A DNA stretch of 64,000 bases, taken from positions 3,025,300 to 3,089,299 of the forward strand of contig OX639990.1 in the NCBI GenBank assembly GCA_951828535.1. The letters run 5' to 3'. Below are positions 17,579-26,542 of the stretch, piece after piece; position 1 is the first letter of the stretch; each line of letters opens with the position of its first letter. The translations under genes and the position numbers were made by a program. This DNA comes from an uncultured Candidatus Entotheonella sp. Its GTDB lineage: Bacteria > Tectomicrobia > Entotheonellia > Entotheonellales > Entotheonellaceae. The notes under the pieces were generated by a model, which was not told the DNA's origin, searched no databases, and was given only the letters and a program-made list of their open reading frames with translations.

Positions 17579-18058
17579 ATGAGTCATTTTTTCACCCGTA
17601 CAGCTCACGCACGACTCTCCGAGGACCTGCAGAAATTGCGTTCTGAGGACCTGATGAACCTGAGCCGGGCGAAGAATGTCGCCGCCGCCGAGGGCGACCT
17701 CAGCGAAAACGCCGAGTACCATGCCGCTCGTGAGCAGTTGGAGCAGGTTCAGCGGCGCATTCACGAACTCGAAATGCAACTCCGCTCCCCCCGCTTCATC
17801 GAGGATTTGCAGATCTCATGCGAGCGCGTGTCCATCGGCACCCGGGTGTGCTGCCTCGATCTGGAAAGCAGGGAGGAGGTGACGTACACCCTTTTGGGCG
17901 AGGCGGACGCGGTACCGGAACGAAACATCATTTCTTACCTGTCACCCCTGGGCAGCGGGCTCGTCGGCAAAGAGCTCGACGACGACGTCGATATCGTCCT
18001 GCCGGCGGGTACCCGCCGCTTGCGCGTCCTGGACATTCGGCGCTTCGACAGCGAGTAG
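17579..18058 (+). CDS. greA: Transcription elongation factor GreA/GreB
   Basis: 159 residues, full length. The N-terminal coiled coil carries the signature AAAEGDLSENAEYHAA, with tip acidic residues Asp40 and Glu43 that stimulate RNA polymerase transcript cleavage. The C-terminal FKBP-like domain ends SPLGSGLVGKELDDDV. It rescues backtracked RNA polymerase. It starts downstream of GAGGAG (12-base spacing, longer than usual) and is followed after 12 bases by cinA. Confidence 0.95.
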   Translation: MSHFFTRTAHARLSEDLQKLRSEDLMNLSRAKNVAAAEGDLSENAEYHAAREQLEQVQRRIHELEMQLRSPRFIEDLQISCERVSIGTRVCCLDLESREEVTYTLLGEADAVPERNIISYLSPLGSGLVGKELDDDVDIVLPAGTRRLRVLDIRRFDSE

Positions 18059-18070
18059 GAGAGCCCTGGC

Positions 18071-19300
18071 ATGCAAGCCGAGATCATCGTCATCGGCACG
18101 GAATTGCTCCTCGGGCAGATCATCGATACCAACGCCGCCTACATCGCGCAACAGTTGTCGAGCCTGGGGATTGACCTGTATTACAAGAGCACCGTGGGGG
18201 ACAACAAGGGCCGCATCGTCGAGACGCTGCAGCGGGCGGTGCGCCGCAGCGACCTGGTGCTGACGACCGGCGGCATTGGCCCGACGCTGGACGACATGAC
18301 GCGCGAGTCGGTGGCCGAGGTGCTCGGGGTGCCGCTGGAGATGCACCCCAATCTGCTGGAGCAGATCAAGGCGATGATGGGAAGCCGGTACACGGAGAAC
18401 AACGCCCGACAGGCGCATGTGCCGGCCGGCGCGCTGCCGATTGAGAACCCGGTGGGCACCGCGCCCATCTTCGTGGCGCCAACGCCGCGCGGCGGCGCGG
18501 TGGTGTGTTTTCCCGGCGTGCCGGGGGAGTTGCGCTACCTGATGGAAAACGCCGTGCTGCCGCATCTGAAGGATCGCTTTCAGGTGCAGGCGGTGCTGGT
18601 GTCGCGGACCCTGAAATGCCTCGGGTTGACCGAGAGCTATATTGACGAGACGTTGGATGACCTGATCCAGGAGGGATCGAACCCGACGATCGGCCTGCTG
18701 GCGCAGATGCAACTCGGCGAGATTCACGTGCGCCTGACGGCGAAGGCGGCCGACGAGGCGGCCGCAGCCACGCTGCTCGACCCGCTGGAGGACGTGGTTC
18801 GGCAGCGTTTGGGCAAGGCCGTGTTCGGATGCGATGCGGTGGAGTACGACCAGGCCGTTGCCGACTTGCTGCGGCAGCACGACCTCACGATTGCCGTGGC
18901 GGAGTCCGGCATGAGCGGCGGCGTGGGCCACGAATTGGGCAGCGCCCTGACGCCGGATCATCGGTTTGTCGCCGCGGTCATGGCGCATCACCCGACGGCG
19001 CTGGAGCGCCTGTTGGACGTGCCCAAGGCGCTGGTCGCCCGATACGGAATCGTCAGCCCCGAAGTCGCTGCCGCCATGGCGCGCAACGTGCGGCGGCGCA
19101 ACGATACCGACCTGGGCTTGGCGGTCACCGGCGCCGAGCAGTTTCAGGGCGGGCAGGAAACCGTGGCCTGCATCGCTCTGGCCCACGGCGACGACGCGTT
19201 GACCCCGCACGAATACCGCCGCGTCAGCAGCATGCGCTTCGCCCGCCAGCGCATCGGCCGCGCGGGCCTGCAGGCGGTGTATGAGCATCTGATGCAGTAA
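18071..19300 (+). CDS. cinA: CinA-like protein with altered amidase motif
   Basis: 409 residues. The N-terminal half is a MoCF/CinA domain: IVIGTELLLGQIIDTNAAYI, then VLTTGGIGPTLDDMTRE, a pattern linked to ADP-ribose/NMN metabolism. The C-terminal half is the PncC-type nicotinamide-nucleotide amidase domain, but the catalytic signature AESCTGG is replaced by AESGMSGG (277-284), with a changed Cys/Thr pair and one extra residue. The following GSS-type loop reads TPDHRFVAAVM. Ser279 may still be the nucleophile, but loss of amidase activity is plausible. It is 12 bases downstream of greA. Confidence 0.85.
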   Translation: MQAEIIVIGTELLLGQIIDTNAAYIAQQLSSLGIDLYYKSTVGDNKGRIVETLQRAVRRSDLVLTTGGIGPTLDDMTRESVAEVLGVPLEMHPNLLEQIKAMMGSRYTENNARQAHVPAGALPIENPVGTAPIFVAPTPRGGAVVCFPGVPGELRYLMENAVLPHLKDRFQVQAVLVSRTLKCLGLTESYIDETLDDLIQEGSNPTIGLLAQMQLGEIHVRLTAKAADEAAAATLLDPLEDVVRQRLGKAVFGCDAVEYDQAVADLLRQHDLTIAVAESGMSGGVGHELGSALTPDHRFVAAVMAHHPTALERLLDVPKALVARYGIVSPEVAAAMARNVRRRNDTDLGLAVTGAEQFQGGQETVACIALAHGDDALTPHEYRRVSSMRFARQRIGRAGLQAVYEHLMQ

Positions 19301-19433
19301 CGATTCTCACCAAGCGCCATACGCCGGCAACCCAATCTGCTCCATAAACTCTTCAGACAAACCCCGCCGCTACTTTGGAGACACCTCAGCTTCGGTTGAC
19401 GATAGCTAAAGCCCCCTGATCAGGAGGTCGCTC

Positions 19434-20930
19434 ATGCTGACCCGACTGAAAGTCTCTGGTTTCAAGAACCTCGTGGACGTGGACGTGCGCTTGGGTCCGT
19501 TCACCTGCGTGGTCGGGCCCAATGGCGTGGGCAAGTCGAATCTGTTCGATGCCATCCGGTTTTTGAGTGCCCTGGCCAATCACACGCTTATGGAGGCAGC
19601 CGCCTCCGTGCGTGACCAGGACAGCCGTGCGGCGGACGTGCGCAGTCTCTTCCACCGTGCCGGCGACCGCTACGCTGAACGGATGTCCTTTGAGGCGGAG
19701 ATGCTCGTGCCGAGGGCGGCGATCGACGATCTGGGACAGGAAGCCAGGGCCAGCATTACGTTTTTGCGCTATTCATTGGAGCTCGCCTATCGAGAGACCG
19801 GCGGCAGCCTGATGCCAGGAGCTCTGGAAATCGTCAAAGAGGAGCTGGTGCACATTTCCCAGCGCGATGCCCTGAAGCATCTTTTGTTTCCCCATAGCGT
19901 CAAACACTGGCGAGAATCGGTCGTTCACGGCCGGCGCACCAACGCGCCATTCATCTCGACACAGGTAGAGGGTGGGAACCGGATCATCTACCTGCATCAG
20001 GATGGCGGCGGTGGCGGTCCCTTGACTCGAGCGGCAGCCAACTTGCCTCGCACGATCCTTTCAGTAGCCAATGCCGCGGAAAGCCCCACCGTGCTGGTGG
20101 CTCGTCGGGAAATGGAGTCATGGCGGATGCTGCATCTGGAGCCCGCCGCACTCAGGCGGCCGGATGAATTCGCCTCTTCCGCGCGCTTGGGAACGGACGG
20201 CAGCCACTTAGCCGCCACCTTGTACCGCTTGGCTCGAAGTGCAGGAGAACGGGAAGGTGATGGCCTGGTGGAAGACCCAAGAGTCACCCAGACATATAGC
20301 CGGATTGCCGATCGCCTGATTGGGCTCATGGATGATGCGCGCGACATTTACATCGACAGAGACGAGAAACGAGAATTGTTGACCTTATATGCCGAGGACG
20401 ACGGCGGAACCCCTCATCCTGCGTGGGCGCTGTCGGACGGCACCCTGCGGTTCCTGGCCTTGGCCGTATTGGAAATGGACCCGGAAATTCAGGGTCTGCT
20501 CTGTCTGGAAGAACCGGAAAACGGCATTCACCCGGCGCGGATTCCGGCCATCCTGGAGTTGCTGCGCGATATTGCAGCAGATACCCGAGAACCCATTGGA
20601 CCCGATAACCCGCTGCGCCAGGTCATCGTCAACACCCATTCGCCGGCGGTATTCCAGCAGGTCCCGGACGACAGCGTTTTGTTTGTCAAAGCAGTAGAGG
20701 CCGTGGACGGGGTGGGGCATTTTTTCAAAAAAGCCCAGTTCTGCTGCATGCAGAATACTTGGCGAACCAGAGGGAGTGAGGGACCGACCGTCGTGGCGCG
20801 CGGCGACCTGCTTGCTTATCTGAACCCGGTGCTTCCCAAAGATCGGCTGCAGGAGACGGAAGGGAGGGAGAAAAGGCGGGTCGTCGACAGGGAAGACACC
20901 CAGCAACTGCTGCTGTCTGTCTGGTGTTGA
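19434..20930 (+). CDS. AAA family ATPase (OLD/RecF-like, AAA_21 type)
   Basis: 498 residues, ATG after AGGAGG. Walker A is VVGPNGVGKSN (26-36). LSDGTLRFLAL resembles an ABC signature, and Walker B is LLCLEEPENGIHP from residue 355. A large helical insert lies between them. This is the SMC/RecF-like ATPase group used in OLD nucleases, Gabija-, PARIS- and RloAB-type defence loci. There is no C-terminal Toprim domain and no partner nuclease gene adjacent: cinA is upstream and the dctP promoter follows directly. A lone defence-type or DNA-damage ATPase is the best description; activity is unknown. Confidence 0.8.
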   Translation: MLTRLKVSGFKNLVDVDVRLGPFTCVVGPNGVGKSNLFDAIRFLSALANHTLMEAAASVRDQDSRAADVRSLFHRAGDRYAERMSFEAEMLVPRAAIDDLGQEARASITFLRYSLELAYRETGGSLMPGALEIVKEELVHISQRDALKHLLFPHSVKHWRESVVHGRRTNAPFISTQVEGGNRIIYLHQDGGGGGPLTRAAANLPRTILSVANAAESPTVLVARREMESWRMLHLEPAALRRPDEFASSARLGTDGSHLAATLYRLARSAGEREGDGLVEDPRVTQTYSRIADRLIGLMDDARDIYIDRDEKRELLTLYAEDDGGTPHPAWALSDGTLRFLALAVLEMDPEIQGLLCLEEPENGIHPARIPAILELLRDIAADTREPIGPDNPLRQVIVNTHSPAVFQQVPDDSVLFVKAVEAVDGVGHFFKKAQFCCMQNTWRTRGSEGPTVVARGDLLAYLNPVLPKDRLQETEGREKRRVVDREDTQQLLLSVWC

Positions 20931-20981
20931 ACGCAAGGCCTGTAAATTACCTGCTGCGCCAGCATTGCCGCTCACCAGGGG

Positions 20982-21009
20982 TTGACAGGGGTTCAATCTT
21001 TGTTAGGAT
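20982..21009 (+). promoter_or_regulatory. Sigma70-like promoter for the dctPQM operon
   Basis: TTGACA at 20982-20987 and TAGGAT at 21004-21009, spaced 16 bases. This gives a leader of about 40 bases to the dctP ATG at 21056, which has GAAGGAG as ribosome binding site. Confidence 0.55.
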
Positions 21010-21055
21010 GGCGCACTTTTTTTGGGGGGAGACCTTACTCGAAGGAGAAGCGGGA

Positions 21056-22180
21056 ATGAGTAGACGGATGTGGGGAGGGGTGAGCAGCGCCTTGGTGGTG
21101 CTGGCCCTCATGCTCGGCCCGGGTCCCGGCGAGTTGCCGGAGGCCTTGGCGCAGAGCAAAACGCTTACGTTTCAAGCCAGTTGGCCGTCGGGCCTGACGC
21201 TGTATGACAATTTCGAGATGTTCGCCGACAAGGTAGACAAAATGTCGGGAGGCCGGCTGAAGATCGACACGCTGCCTGCCGGCACCGTAGTGGGGCCGTT
21301 CGAAGTCCTCGATGCTACGGCGCGCGGCGTCATTGACGGCGGCCACACGGCGCCCGGCTATTACATCGGCAAGCACTGGGCTGCCGTGCCGCTGTCCCAT
21401 GGGCCGCTCTTCGGCATGGACACCATCGACATGTTCGGCTGGATCTGGGAAGGCGGCGGCCTCGAGTTGATCAATGAGTGGTACCAGGAAGTCTTGCGGC
21501 TTGACGTCGTCAGCTTCCCCATCCTGGCGGCGGCGCCGCAGGCCCTGGGCTGGTTCAAGAAGCCCATCGAGGGGTGGGACGATTTCAAAGGCGTCAAGTT
21601 CCGCATCTACGGCATCGGCGCGGACGTCTTCAAAGAGGCGGGCATGACCGTCGTGACCTTGCCGGGCGCTGAAATCCTGCCGGCGGCTGAGCGCGGCGTT
21701 ATCGACGGCGCTGAATGGGTCGGCGGCATCGAGGACCTCAAGCTCGGCTTCTACAACGTCTGGAAATACCACTACACCCCCGGCATGCACGAACCCACCA
21801 CCGTTGGCGACCTACTGATCAATAAGGGCACCTGGGAGAGCTTGGCACCCGACCTCCAGGCGATCGTGCGCGCCGCGGCGCAGGCCACCTTCTTCCACTG
21901 GTGGGTGAGCTGGCAGCGCCAGAACGCCGAGGCGTACAAGGAGATGGTGGAGAAGCACGGCGTCGAGGTCCGCCGCACCCCGAACGACATCCTCATCACC
22001 TTTCTCGAGACCTACGATAAAATCCTCGCGCAGAAGGTAGCCGAGGACCCCTTCATCAAGCGCGTGGTCGATTCCCAGAAGGCGTATGCCTCGTTGCTGG
22101 TTCCCTATCGGCGCTCCGTGTGGCCGCCGTACGAGTTCGCCAGCGATTACTACTGGAAAGACCTGATTTTCCTGAAGTAA
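21056..22180 (+). CDS. dctP: TRAP transporter periplasmic solute receptor (DctP family)
   Basis: 374 residues from the ATG at 21056 after GAAGGAG; an upstream in-frame start would add a non-signal leader that crosses the promoter. The signal peptide ends at about residue 32 (ALA-QSK). The mature protein has the DctP pattern FQASWP..., the PGAEILPAAERGVIDGAEW segment and a long C-terminal helix, resembling TakP-like receptors for 2-oxo acids. The ligand is not certain. First gene of dctP-dctQ-dctM; a strong hairpin after it probably lowers expression of the membrane genes relative to the receptor. Confidence 0.92.
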   Translation: MSRRMWGGVSSALVVLALMLGPGPGELPEALAQSKTLTFQASWPSGLTLYDNFEMFADKVDKMSGGRLKIDTLPAGTVVGPFEVLDATARGVIDGGHTAPGYYIGKHWAAVPLSHGPLFGMDTIDMFGWIWEGGGLELINEWYQEVLRLDVVSFPILAAAPQALGWFKKPIEGWDDFKGVKFRIYGIGADVFKEAGMTVVTLPGAEILPAAERGVIDGAEWVGGIEDLKLGFYNVWKYHYTPGMHEPTTVGDLLINKGTWESLAPDLQAIVRAAAQATFFHWWVSWQRQNAEAYKEMVEKHGVEVRRTPNDILITFLETYDKILAQKVAEDPFIKRVVDSQKAYASLLVPYRRSVWPPYEFASDYYWKDLIFLK

Positions 22181-22206
22181 GGAAAGCCCCTTGAGAGTGA
22201 GGTGAC

Positions 22207-22250
22207 AACACGCCCAAGGGCCGGTTGCACAAACGGGCCTTGGGCGTGTT
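22207..22250 (+). terminator. Hairpin between dctP and dctQ (attenuator-like)
   Basis: A perfect 13-bp stem, AACACGCCCAAGG (22207-22219) with CCTTGGGCGTGTT (22238-22250), plus inner pairs CCG/CGG. No long U-run follows, so it may act as partial terminator or as a 3' stabiliser of dctP mRNA. Confidence 0.65.
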
Positions 22251-22289
22251 AGCGTCTATCTTTTCCCGCTGCCAGGATGGGAGCCCAGT

Positions 22290-22889
22290 ATGGTTGCTGA
22301 AAACGAGACCGCATCCCCGGAAGAGGTGCCGCCCAAGGCGCTGGTTCTGGCGGTGCGCATCATCGATACCGTCATCGGGCGGGGGTCGGGTCTGCTCTTT
22401 GCCGGGCTTGTGGTGCCCATGGTGGGCGGCCTGTGCTACGAGGTTTTTGCCCGCTATCTCTTCAACGCGCCCACCATCTGGGCCTATGACGTGACGTACA
22501 TCCTGTACGGATCTCACTTCATGTTGGGTGCTGCCTACACCCTGTACAAAGGCAGCCACATCCGCACCGACATGCTGTACGAGAAGTTCACCCTGCAATG
22601 GAAAGGCATCGTGGATGCGAGCATGTACCTGTTTTTTTTCTTCCCGGGGATGCTCTTTTTCATGTTTGCCGGTTGGGATGAGGCAATGCATTCGTGGGGA
22701 ATTGGCGAGCGCTCGGACGCCAGCCCGTGGCGCCCGATCATCTATCCCTTCAAAACCGTCGTGCCCGTCGCCGCGGCTCTCCTGATGCTCCAAGGGGCCT
22801 CGGAGTTCATGAAGAGCGCGTACGCCGCCATTAAAGGCGAACCCCTCATTGAAAGCGAGCCACCCGTTCTGAGAGGCGACATCCTATGA
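22290..22889 (+). CDS. dctQ: TRAP transporter small permease (DctQ)
   Basis: 199 residues with four hydrophobic segments (about residues 30-50, 70-90, 110-130 and 155-175). The motif VFARYLFNAPTIWAYDVTYIL is typical of DctQ proteins. It ends in a four-base ATGA overlap with dctM, the usual translational coupling. DctQ pairs with DctM in the inner membrane. Confidence 0.92.
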   Translation: MVAENETASPEEVPPKALVLAVRIIDTVIGRGSGLLFAGLVVPMVGGLCYEVFARYLFNAPTIWAYDVTYILYGSHFMLGAAYTLYKGSHIRTDMLYEKFTLQWKGIVDASMYLFFFFPGMLFFMFAGWDEAMHSWGIGERSDASPWRPIIYPFKTVVPVAAALLMLQGASEFMKSAYAAIKGEPLIESEPPVLRGDIL

Positions 22890-24247
22890 ATCCGGAATAC
22901 CTTGGCCTGATCCTTCTTGTCGCCCTCATCACGTGTATTTTCATCGGCTTTCCGATTGCCTTTACCCTGATCATCCTCGCCGTCGTGTTTGGGTATATCG
23001 GCTTCGGCAAGGTGGTGTTCTTCCTGATGTTCTTCCAGACCTGGCAAATCATGAAAGAGGAGACCCTGGCCGCCGTGCCTCTGTTCATATTCATGGGGCA
23101 CATCCTGGAGCAAGCGGGGCTGATGGAGCGCCTCTTTCTGTCGTTCCAGTTCATCCTGGCGCGGGTCAAGGGTTCGTTGTTCCTTGGCGTGTTGTTCGTG
23201 TCGACGATTTTTGCCACGGCGACCGGCATTATCGGCGCTTCCGTCACCGTCATGGGGTTGCTGGCGGCGCCGGCGATGATGCGCAGTCGCTACAACACAG
23301 CCCTGTCCGCCGGTGTGATTACGGCTGGCGGCTGCCTGGGCATCCTCATTCCGCCCAGTGTGTTGCTGGTCGTCCTGGGACCGGTGGTCGGGGTGTCCGT
23401 GGTGCAGCTTTTTGCCGCCGCGATCGTGCCGGGTCTCATTTTGTCTGGACTGTATTTCGGCTACACGTTCATCCGCTGCCAGATCAATCCGGACCTCGGG
23501 CCGCCGCTGCCACCCGAGGAGCAACCGGAATCTTTCTGGGTGGTGATCCGTGAGTTCTTCCTGGGCATCGTGCCGCTGGCGGTTGTCGTATTCGCCGCGC
23601 TGGGCAGTATCATTGCCGGACTCGCGACGCCGACCGAAGCGGCTGCCATGGCCGCCTTGGGCGCCCTGTTGCTGACCGCGTTGTACGGGCGGCTGAGTTG
23701 GTCCATGCTGCGCGAATCGACCCTGAGCACGCTCGGTACCTCCAGCATGGTGTTGTTCCTGGCCGTGGCCTCGAACATCTACGGCTCCGTGTTTGCCCGC
23801 CTGGGCACGGCGACGCTTATCACCGATACCATGCTCGCCTTGCCGGTGTCGCCGATGGCTATGATCATCATCCTGATGGCGGTCATCTTCGTGCTCGGTT
23901 GGCCGCTGGAATGGCCAGCCATCGTGCTGATCTTCGTGCCGATTTTCCTCCCTGTCGTCGAAGCCCTGCAGTCGAACCCGGACACCCCGCTGTTGCCGGG
24001 CATCGGACCGCAGGCGACCCTGGTGTGGTTCTGTACCCTGGTGGCGGTGAATTTGCAGACGGCTTTCCTGTCGCCGCCGGTGGCGATGGCCGCCTACTAT
24101 CTCAAGGGCGTTGCGCCGGAGTGGGAGCTGTCGGACATCTACAACGGCATGCTGCAGTTCATGGTCCTGCAGGTCGTGGGCCTACTGATTGTGCTGTTCT
24201 ACCCGGAAGTGGCCCTATGGCTGCCCAGGGTGATCTTCGGAGGATAG
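22886..24247 (+). CDS. dctM: TRAP transporter large permease (DctM)
   Basis: 453 residues, about 12 membrane segments. TAGGCLGILIPPSV around residue 150 and the second-half GLATPTEAAAMAALGALL are the duplicated DctM signature motifs. It carries the Na+-coupled transport path for the solute bound by DctP. The last 89 bases overlap, tail to tail, the end of the convergent dus gene. Confidence 0.93.
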   Translation: MNPEYLGLILLVALITCIFIGFPIAFTLIILAVVFGYIGFGKVVFFLMFFQTWQIMKEETLAAVPLFIFMGHILEQAGLMERLFLSFQFILARVKGSLFLGVLFVSTIFATATGIIGASVTVMGLLAAPAMMRSRYNTALSAGVITAGGCLGILIPPSVLLVVLGPVVGVSVVQLFAAAIVPGLILSGLYFGYTFIRCQINPDLGPPLPPEEQPESFWVVIREFFLGIVPLAVVVFAALGSIIAGLATPTEAAAMAALGALLLTALYGRLSWSMLRESTLSTLGTSSMVLFLAVASNIYGSVFARLGTATLITDTMLALPVSPMAMIIILMAVIFVLGWPLEWPAIVLIFVPIFLPVVEALQSNPDTPLLPGIGPQATLVWFCTLVAVNLQTAFLSPPVAMAAYYLKGVAPEWELSDIYNGMLQFMVLQVVGLLIVLFYPEVALWLPRVIFGG

Positions 24248-25196
24248 GACAGGCGCGCACACGCCTCTCCACCTCATTGACGTCGCGTGCTTCCATAAGC
24301 TGCAAAAACAAAGCCTTGGCACCATCGAAGCCCTTCAAGTATGCCTTGTAGTGCTTCTTCATGGTGTCAAGGCTTTTGATATCCCCCAGAAGTGCCTCAA
24401 ACAGGCGCGTATGTTCGAGTAGCACCCGGAGCTTTTCCGCTGGTGGAATATCGGCAAGGGCGCGCCGCTCATCAAACAGCCACGGATTGCCGAATATGGC
24501 GCGGCCGAGCATGATGCCGTCGGCGCCAGTGGCGCGCACCTTGCGCCGTGCATCGGCGAGGTCGGTGACGTCGCCGTTGCCGACAATATAAGCAGGGGCG
24601 CCGAGACGGTTGCGGATGTCCACGGCTTGGGCGATTGCGTCCCAGTGGGCGGGCACCTGCGACATCTCCTGGCGGGTGCGGGCATGGATGGTTATGGCAA
24701 CCGGCTCGGCCTCCAGAAGCGCGGGCAACCAGATTGCGAGCTCGTTGCGGTCGTGACCGAGGCGAATTTTTGCCGATACGGGCAAGCCACCGGCACCGCG
24801 CTTGGCTGCCCGAATCATCGCCTGAGCCAGGGCGGGTCGCTTGCACAGCGCCGCGCCGCCGCCGCGTTTCTCCACGCTGCGATCCGGGCATCCCATGTTG
24901 ATGTCAATGCCGTCAAAGCCCAACTCGGCTACCAGAGCCGCTGCCCGTTCCATCATGTCCGGCTTGGCCCCGAACAATTGCGCCACAATGGGCCGTTCGC
25001 TTTCCGCGTATACCAGGTCGCGCAGCAGCCGATCGCGGCCGGGCGCGCAGAGGCCATCGGCGGAGGTGAACTCCGTCCACATGGCGTGCGGTTTGCCGTG
25101 CTTGGCGATGAGGCGCCGGAAGGCGGGATCGGTCACACCGGCAAGCGGCGCCAGAATGAAGAACGGTTTTGGAAGCGCGTGCCAGAACGCCTGCAT
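24159..25196 (-). CDS. dus: tRNA-dihydrouridine synthase
   Basis: 345 residues. The FMN-binding TIM barrel begins FILAPLAGVTDPAFR. NMGCPDRSVEKRGGGAAL includes the conserved Cys103, ITIHARTR and GNGDVTD follow, and GADGIMLGRAIFGNPWLF binds the FMN phosphate. It reduces uridines in the tRNA D-loop. The GCPxxxVxxxGGGA form is closest to DusC/DusB. The C-terminal ~30 residues are encoded within the dctM end on the other strand; the family part is complete before that. Confidence 0.9.
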   Translation of the reverse strand: MQAFWHALPKPFFILAPLAGVTDPAFRRLIAKHGKPHAMWTEFTSADGLCAPGRDRLLRDLVYAESERPIVAQLFGAKPDMMERAAALVAELGFDGIDINMGCPDRSVEKRGGGAALCKRPALAQAMIRAAKRGAGGLPVSAKIRLGHDRNELAIWLPALLEAEPVAITIHARTRQEMSQVPAHWDAIAQAVDIRNRLGAPAYIVGNGDVTDLADARRKVRATGADGIMLGRAIFGNPWLFDERRALADIPPAEKLRVLLEHTRLFEALLGDIKSLDTMKKHYKAYLKGFDGAKALFLQLMEARDVNEVERRVRACPILRRSPWAAIGPLPGRTAQSVGPRPAGP

Positions 25197-25327
25197 GCGT
25201 TAGGAGCCTCCAGGATACGAGTTCGGTGCTTGTTGTGCCGTTGGGCGCCGCACAGTATGATACCGCGCGATTTCGACCCACGTGAAATGGCGATGGCAAG
25301 TTAACCGTGTGAGAGGGCCTGTTCACC

Positions 25328-26503
25328 ATGGACATTCGTTTTGATGACAATGCAATAGCGTTTCAGCAGACCATCCGCAGCTGGCTGGAAGCCAACGCGC
25401 CGAAGGAGTCGATGCCGAAGGACCCGGACGAGGCCTTTCAGTACCGCCGCACCTGGCAGCGCAAGATGTACGACGCGGGCTGGGCGGGCATCCACTGGCC
25501 GAAGGAATACGGCGGGCGCGGTGCGACGCTGATCGAACAGGCCGTTTTCTCGGAGGAGATGGCCCGTGCCGAGGCGCCGGAGATGGCCAATCTGTTGGGA
25601 CTGATGATCGTTGGCCCGACGCTCATGTCGCACGGCACGGAAGCCCAGAAGAAACGCTATATCCCCAGAATTCTGAGCGGCGAGGAAATCTGGTGCCAGG
25701 GGTTTTCCGAGCCCAACTCCGGCTCCGACCTCGCCTCGCTGCAGACCCGCGCGGTGGAGGACGGGGATGATTTTGTCGTCAACGGCCAGAAGATATGGAC
25801 CAGCATGGCCCAGCACGCCGACATGTGCATCCTCCTGGTGCGCACCGATCCGGAGGCGCCGAAGCACCGCGGGATCAGCTATCTGATGGTGGACATGCAC
25901 AGCCCCGGCGTCGCCGTCAAGCCTCTCCAACAGATCACCGGAGGTTCCGAATTCAACGAGGTCTTCTTCGACAATGTTCGGGTGCCCAAATCGCAGCTCC
26001 TGGGCGGACTCAACGCCGGCTGGCGCATCGCCATGACGACCCTCACCCATGAGCGCGGCACCGCGTCGTTCGGCACCCAGGTCAGCGTCAAGCGCCGCTT
26101 CGACGACATTGTCGACGTGGCGCATAAGACCAGCCGCAACGGCAAGCCGCTGAGCGACGACGCCATCGTGCGCCAGAAGCTCGCCGACGCCTACATCCGC
26201 GTCGACATCATGCGCCTGAACAACTACCGCACCATCACCAGCCACCTGCGCGGCAAGGAGTCGGGCCCCGAGGCTTCGCTGGACAAGCTGTACTGGAGCG
26301 AGACGGATCAGTACATGCAGGAGATCGGACAGGAACTGCTCGGTCCGCTCTCCCAGCTTTCCCCAGAGTCGCCGTACTATCCCACGCCGGTAGACCTGCA
26401 GTACTACTTCCTCTACAGCCGGGCCGAGACCATCTTTTCGGGAACGTCGGAGATTCAGCGGAACATCATTGGCGAGCGGGTTCTGGGGCTGCCGAAGGAA
26501 TAG
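25328..26503 (+). CDS. Acyl-CoA dehydrogenase
   Basis: 391 residues, typical ACAD length. GFSEPNSGSDLASLQT is the FAD/substrate signature and FSGTSEIQRNIIGERVLGL is the C-terminal signature. The base position used by medium-chain enzymes (the Glu before GT in xEGTxxIQ) is Ser here, so the catalytic Glu must lie elsewhere or the protein works with a partner subunit. It catalyses alpha,beta-dehydrogenation of an acyl-CoA with electrons to ETF. It is convergent with the SDR gene downstream. Confidence 0.9.
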   Translation: MDIRFDDNAIAFQQTIRSWLEANAPKESMPKDPDEAFQYRRTWQRKMYDAGWAGIHWPKEYGGRGATLIEQAVFSEEMARAEAPEMANLLGLMIVGPTLMSHGTEAQKKRYIPRILSGEEIWCQGFSEPNSGSDLASLQTRAVEDGDDFVVNGQKIWTSMAQHADMCILLVRTDPEAPKHRGISYLMVDMHSPGVAVKPLQQITGGSEFNEVFFDNVRVPKSQLLGGLNAGWRIAMTTLTHERGTASFGTQVSVKRRFDDIVDVAHKTSRNGKPLSDDAIVRQKLADAYIRVDIMRLNNYRTITSHLRGKESGPEASLDKLYWSETDQYMQEIGQELLGPLSQLSPESPYYPTPVDLQYYFLYSRAETIFSGTSEIQRNIIGERVLGLPKE

Positions 26504-26518
26504 GGGATCAAACCGCCG

Positions 26519-26542
26519 GGCCGGCCGGATTCCCGGCCGGCC
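26519..26542. terminator. Convergent GC-rich hairpin between ACAD and SDR genes
   Basis: A perfect 10-bp stem, GGCCGGCCGG/CCGGCCGGCC with a 4-base loop, sits in the 38-base gap between convergent stops. It could terminate both genes, though no clear U-run is present. Confidence 0.5.
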
